Below are positions 61,494-64,000 of a DNA stretch of 64,000 nt, piece by piece; the first letter of the stretch is position 1; each line of letters opens with the position of its first letter. A model generated the notes under the pieces. The model did no database searches, was not told the origin of the DNA, and was given only the letters and a program-made list of their open reading frames with translations. A program made the position numbers and the translations under genes. Source of the DNA: Mucilaginibacter sp. UR6-1 (GTDB taxonomy: Bacteria > Bacteroidota > Bacteroidia > Sphingobacteriales > Sphingobacteriaceae); assembly GCF_020880975.1 (NCBI RefSeq), contig NZ_JAJIWP010000002.1, forward strand, positions 124,001-188,000, written 5' to 3'.

Positions 61494-62039
61494 ATGAGCC
61501 AGTCAATTCCTTCAACAGAAAATACATTTTATAACCCGAACCTGGTATTTTTTACAGGCTTTATGGGCTGCGGTAAAACTACCTGGGGGCGCAAGCTTGC
61601 CGCGCACCTTGGCTACGCGTTCATCGATCTCGACCACGCTCTTGAAGAAAAAGTAGGCATGCGCATTGCCGAATACTTTTCATCATTTGGTGAAGATGCC
61701 TTTCGTAAGCTGGAATCAGCCATGCTCAAAGAAACAGACTATCCTGAAAAGGTAATTGTATCTACCGGTGGCGGCCTGCCATGTTTTTTTGATAATATGG
61801 CCTGGATGAACGCACATGGCAAAACACTTTATGTTAAGCTATCGCCCAAAACACTGGCCGACAGGCTGGAGAACAGCAAAACCGTACGCCCGGTACTGCA
61901 AGGCAAAAAAGGCGATGAACTGGTTGAATTTATAACAGGCAAACTTGCCGAACGTGAAGGGTTTTACCTGCAGGCGCAGCATATTATTGAAGGTATATCG
62001 CTATCGGTTGAAGCGCTTGAGCTGGAATTGAATAAATAA
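61494..62039 (+). CDS. aroK: shikimate kinase
   Basis: 181 residues. It phosphorylates shikimate at O3 with ATP in aromatic amino-acid synthesis. P-loop GFMGCGKTTWG, shikimate-binding Asp in FIDLDHALEE, Arg in FRKLESAML and the GGGLPCF motif are present, as is the LID region with RPVLQG. The first 15 residues are poorly conserved. It follows the permease by 23 bases and may be read from the same transcript. The next gap is 51 bases. Confidence 0.95.
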   Translation: MSQSIPSTENTFYNPNLVFFTGFMGCGKTTWGRKLAAHLGYAFIDLDHALEEKVGMRIAEYFSSFGEDAFRKLESAMLKETDYPEKVIVSTGGGLPCFFDNMAWMNAHGKTLYVKLSPKTLADRLENSKTVRPVLQGKKGDELVEFITGKLAEREGFYLQAQHIIEGISLSVEALELELNK

Positions 62040-62090
62040 TACCCTTAAAATCCCGAAACTATACCTGATTTGCTTTGTTAACAGAATATT

Positions 62091-62402
62091 ATGGATCACA
62101 ATGTATATCTGTTAGCTACCGACCCTAACGACCCTTGCAGGGATATTATCCACTCGAGGGATACCGGTTTAAAGGTGCGCGTATTTTGCCTGAACAGCGA
62201 TACATTCAGGCCGAATAAAAACGAAATTCAGTTGTATGGTTATGCGCATAGCAAGCTCTATGCTTTTGAAACCATCAACATCACCTCCGAGGATGCACTT
62301 GACGTAGTAAGTGCTATACAATGGTATGCCGAATATGTTGATTATCCGCAGATGGAGATATTACCAGAAGACCCCCGGCCGGGGCACGAAATAGCCATGT
62401 AA
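62091..62402 (+). CDS. hypothetical protein, 103 residues
   Basis: No signal peptide or membrane helix. A mixed alpha/beta composition with a hydrophobic core (VRVFCLNSDTF, LYAFETINI, ALDVVSAIQWYAEYVDYP) suggests a small soluble domain. I recognise no family. It lies 51 bases after aroK and is followed by a good terminator, so it may be the last gene of the DUF1599-to-aroK run. Codon use looks like its neighbours. Confidence 0.65.
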   Translation: MDHNVYLLATDPNDPCRDIIHSRDTGLKVRVFCLNSDTFRPNKNEIQLYGYAHSKLYAFETINITSEDALDVVSAIQWYAEYVDYPQMEILPEDPRPGHEIAM

Positions 62403-62406
62403 TTAC

Positions 62407-62438
62407 AACGCCGGCACAGCCCGGCGTTCTTTATTTTA
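62407..62438 (+). terminator. rho-independent terminator
   Basis: AACGCCGG pairs with CCGGCGTT over CACAGC, followed by TCTTTATTTT. It separates the small gene from the trehalase. Confidence 0.8.
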
Positions 62439-62515
62439 CAGGAGGTTAATTCTCCGTCTGGCCATCCATTTTAAATTTTCGCCATACAATTTCAACGTTT
62501 AGGCGTTATAAAAGT

Positions 62516-64000
62516 ATGAAGAAGCTTTTACTGTTATGGTTAAGCCTGTATGCATATGCTGCGGGCGCACAGGTAAAAACCCCGGCACAGCTTTATCCTG
62601 AGCTTTTTAAAAGGGTACAAATGGAGCGCGTATACGCTGATGGCAAAACTTTTCCGGACGCTGTGCCGCTGGCAGATGCCGCGCAGATCAATAAGGATTA
62701 TGAAGCACAAAAAAACCAACCGGCTTTTGATCTGGCAGCTTTTGTAAAAAGCCATTTTCAGGAGCCCGTTGCCAATACCGATGTTTTTAAAAGCGACCCT
62801 TCAAAAGGCATCAAAAAGCATATTGATACGCTATGGACAGTGCTGCAGCGCCATCCGGATACGGCAAAAGGTACCTCCTTGCTTGCTTTGCCTAACCCAT
62901 ATATTGTACCGGGCGGCAGGTTTAGGGAAGTGTACTACTGGGATTCGTATTTTACCATGCTGGGCTTACAACAGGCGGGTAAAATTAAGGTGATAGAGGA
63001 TATGGTGGATAACTTTGCCTGGTTGATAGATAACTACGGACACATACCTAACGGCAACCGCAGCTATTATTTAACACGTTCGCAACCACCATTTTTTGCC
63101 ATGATGGTAAAGCTACTGGCCGAAGCAAAGGGCAAGGATGTCTACATAAAATACCGCCCGCAATTGGTAAAAGAATATGCCTTTTGGATGGAAGGCGCTA
63201 ATGGCCTTAAAGCCGGTGAAGCCCACAGGCATGTAGTAAAGCTGGCCGACGGAACGGTAATGAACCGATACTGGGACGATAGCGATCAGCCGCGCGAGGA
63301 ATCATATCGTGAAGATGTGCTGGAAGCCGAAAAAAGCAGGCAGCCCAAAGCGCAGTTTTACCGTAATATTCGAGCCGCTGCCGAATCGGGCTGGGATTTT
63401 AGCAGCCGCTGGTTTGCCGATGGTAAAAACCTGCATAGCATACAAACGGTCAACCTTGTTCCGGTAGATCTAAATAGTTTACTGTATAACCTCGAGCAGG
63501 TAATAGCCCGCGGCTATCGCGAAGATGGCAATGCCGAGCAAGCTGAGGTTTACTCGGCCAAAGCGCAAAAACGCAGCCGGGCTATAACCAAATACTGCTG
63601 GGATGCAAAGCAGGGTTTTTACGTGGATTATAACTGGAAAACCAAAACACGATCAACCCAACTAACCATCGCCGCTGCGTTCCCGTTGTTTTTTAATTTA
63701 GCTGCCGATGCGCAGGCCAGGCAGCTATCAGCAAAAATTAAAAATCGTTTTTTACAAACCGGGGGTGTATCAACCACGTTAAAAAATACCGGCCAGCAGT
63801 GGGACAGGCCAAACGGTTGGGCACCGCTGCAATACATTACCATTATTGGGCTGCGTAACTATAAGCAAACCACCCTGGCCAAAACCATAGCCACGGGCTG
63901 GATAAAGCAAAACACCACAGCTTTTAAACAAACCGGCAAACTGCTCGAAAAATACAACATTGAGCTTAAAGGCAACGCCGCCAAAGCAGGCGGCGGCGAG
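62516..64000 (+). CDS. treA: periplasmic trehalase, GH37, 3' end cut by window
   Basis: 495 residues visible from ATG 62516, open to the last base. A signal peptide (MKKLLLLWLSLYAYAAGAQ) predicts the periplasm. Both GH37 signatures are present: PGGRFREVYYWDSYFT (about 137-152) and QWDRPNGWAP (about 442-451), together with YLTRSQPPF and the catalytic-type Asp in SGWDFSSRW. The visible end (AAKAGGGE) matches the start of the Gly-rich C-terminal motif, so only about 25-35 residues are missing. It hydrolyses alpha,alpha-trehalose to glucose. An upstream TAAATTTTCG may be its -7 box. Confidence 0.94.
   Translation, partial: MKKLLLLWLSLYAYAAGAQVKTPAQLYPELFKRVQMERVYADGKTFPDAVPLADAAQINKDYEAQKNQPAFDLAAFVKSHFQEPVANTDVFKSDPSKGIKKHIDTLWTVLQRHPDTAKGTSLLALPNPYIVPGGRFREVYYWDSYFTMLGLQQAGKIKVIEDMVDNFAWLIDNYGHIPNGNRSYYLTRSQPPFFAMMVKLLAEAKGKDVYIKYRPQLVKEYAFWMEGANGLKAGEAHRHVVKLADGTVMNRYWDDSDQPREESYREDVLEAEKSRQPKAQFYRNIRAAAESGWDFSSRWFADGKNLHSIQTVNLVPVDLNSLLYNLEQVIARGYREDGNAEQAEVYSAKAQKRSRAITKYCWDAKQGFYVDYNWKTKTRSTQLTIAAAFPLFFNLAADAQARQLSAKIKNRFLQTGGVSTTLKNTGQQWDRPNGWAPLQYITIIGLRNYKQTTLAKTIATGWIKQNTTAFKQTGKLLEKYNIELKGNAAKAGGGE

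Overview
The window reads as chromosomal DNA of a Bacteroidota member, most likely family Sphingobacteriaceae (Mucilaginibacter or Pedobacter-like; inference). The reasons are a SusC/SusD polysaccharide-utilisation locus, many Bacteroidota-type -7 promoter elements (TAnnTTTG) 5-30 bases before start codons, short or absent leaders, family content (DUF3857, DUF1599, GH97, bacilliredoxin, LamG lipoproteins), and dispersed GC-rich and simple-word intergenic repeats. I see no tRNA, rRNA, transposase, integrase or CRISPR array.

Layout. 1-4.6 kb: two DUF3857/transglutaminase-like secreted proteins (the first cut by the window edge and lacking catalytic residues), then aat and ruvC. 4.6-8.6 kb: class Ia ribonucleotide reductase nrdB-nrdA behind a long leader that I read as a cobalamin (B12) riboswitch, a point easily lost because an open frame runs through the riboswitch into nrdB. 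8.7-11.4 kb: OmpW-like protein, two related beta-barrel proteins and a small Cys-rich protein ending in a repeat. 11.4-15 kb: fabG, a membrane VWA-like protein and, convergent, idi. 15.2-30.8 kb: a glycan-utilisation locus with a GH97 alpha-glucosidase-like enzyme, a membrane-anchored SusR-like regulator, SusC, SusD, a GH144/glycoamylase-family enzyme, a GH43-like propeller with a discoidin domain, and a GH3 beta-glucosidase. 30.9-34.4 kb: a large secreted protein of unknown function and a Met/His-rich outer-membrane protein.

34.4-36.2 kb: a compact, AT-richer two-gene module on the minus strand, an SMC/ABC-type ATPase plus a DUF4276 TOPRIM-like protein, the best candidate for a defence-type system here. 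36.3-39.6 kb: ahcY, a small membrane protein, a bacilliredoxin and an EamA transporter. 39.6-47.4 kb: surface polysaccharide genes (four glycosyltransferases, a Wzx-type flippase, two methyltransferases, a hexapeptide acetyltransferase). 47.4-50.4 kb: two LamG-domain lipoproteins flanking a tiny secreted protein. 50.5-64 kb: typA, a 52-residue FeoB-associated-type Cys-rich membrane peptide, a 1114-residue fusion of a degenerate GH18-like domain, a NodB deacetylase and a processive GT2, then a GNAT, a YjjG-type nucleotidase, folP, DUF1599, a DoxX protein, an OppB-type permease, aroK, an unknown small protein, and a secreted GH37 trehalase cut by the window end.

How the genes work together. The B12 switch upstream of the B12-independent reductase predicts that a B12-dependent reductase is encoded elsewhere. 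The 15-31 kb locus is a self-contained sense, bind, import and hydrolyse unit for a glucan; GH144 plus GH3 points to beta-1,2-glucan, while GH97 points to alpha-glucosides. The 39-47 kb genes and the deacetylase/GT2 fusion are envelope or exopolysaccharide functions.
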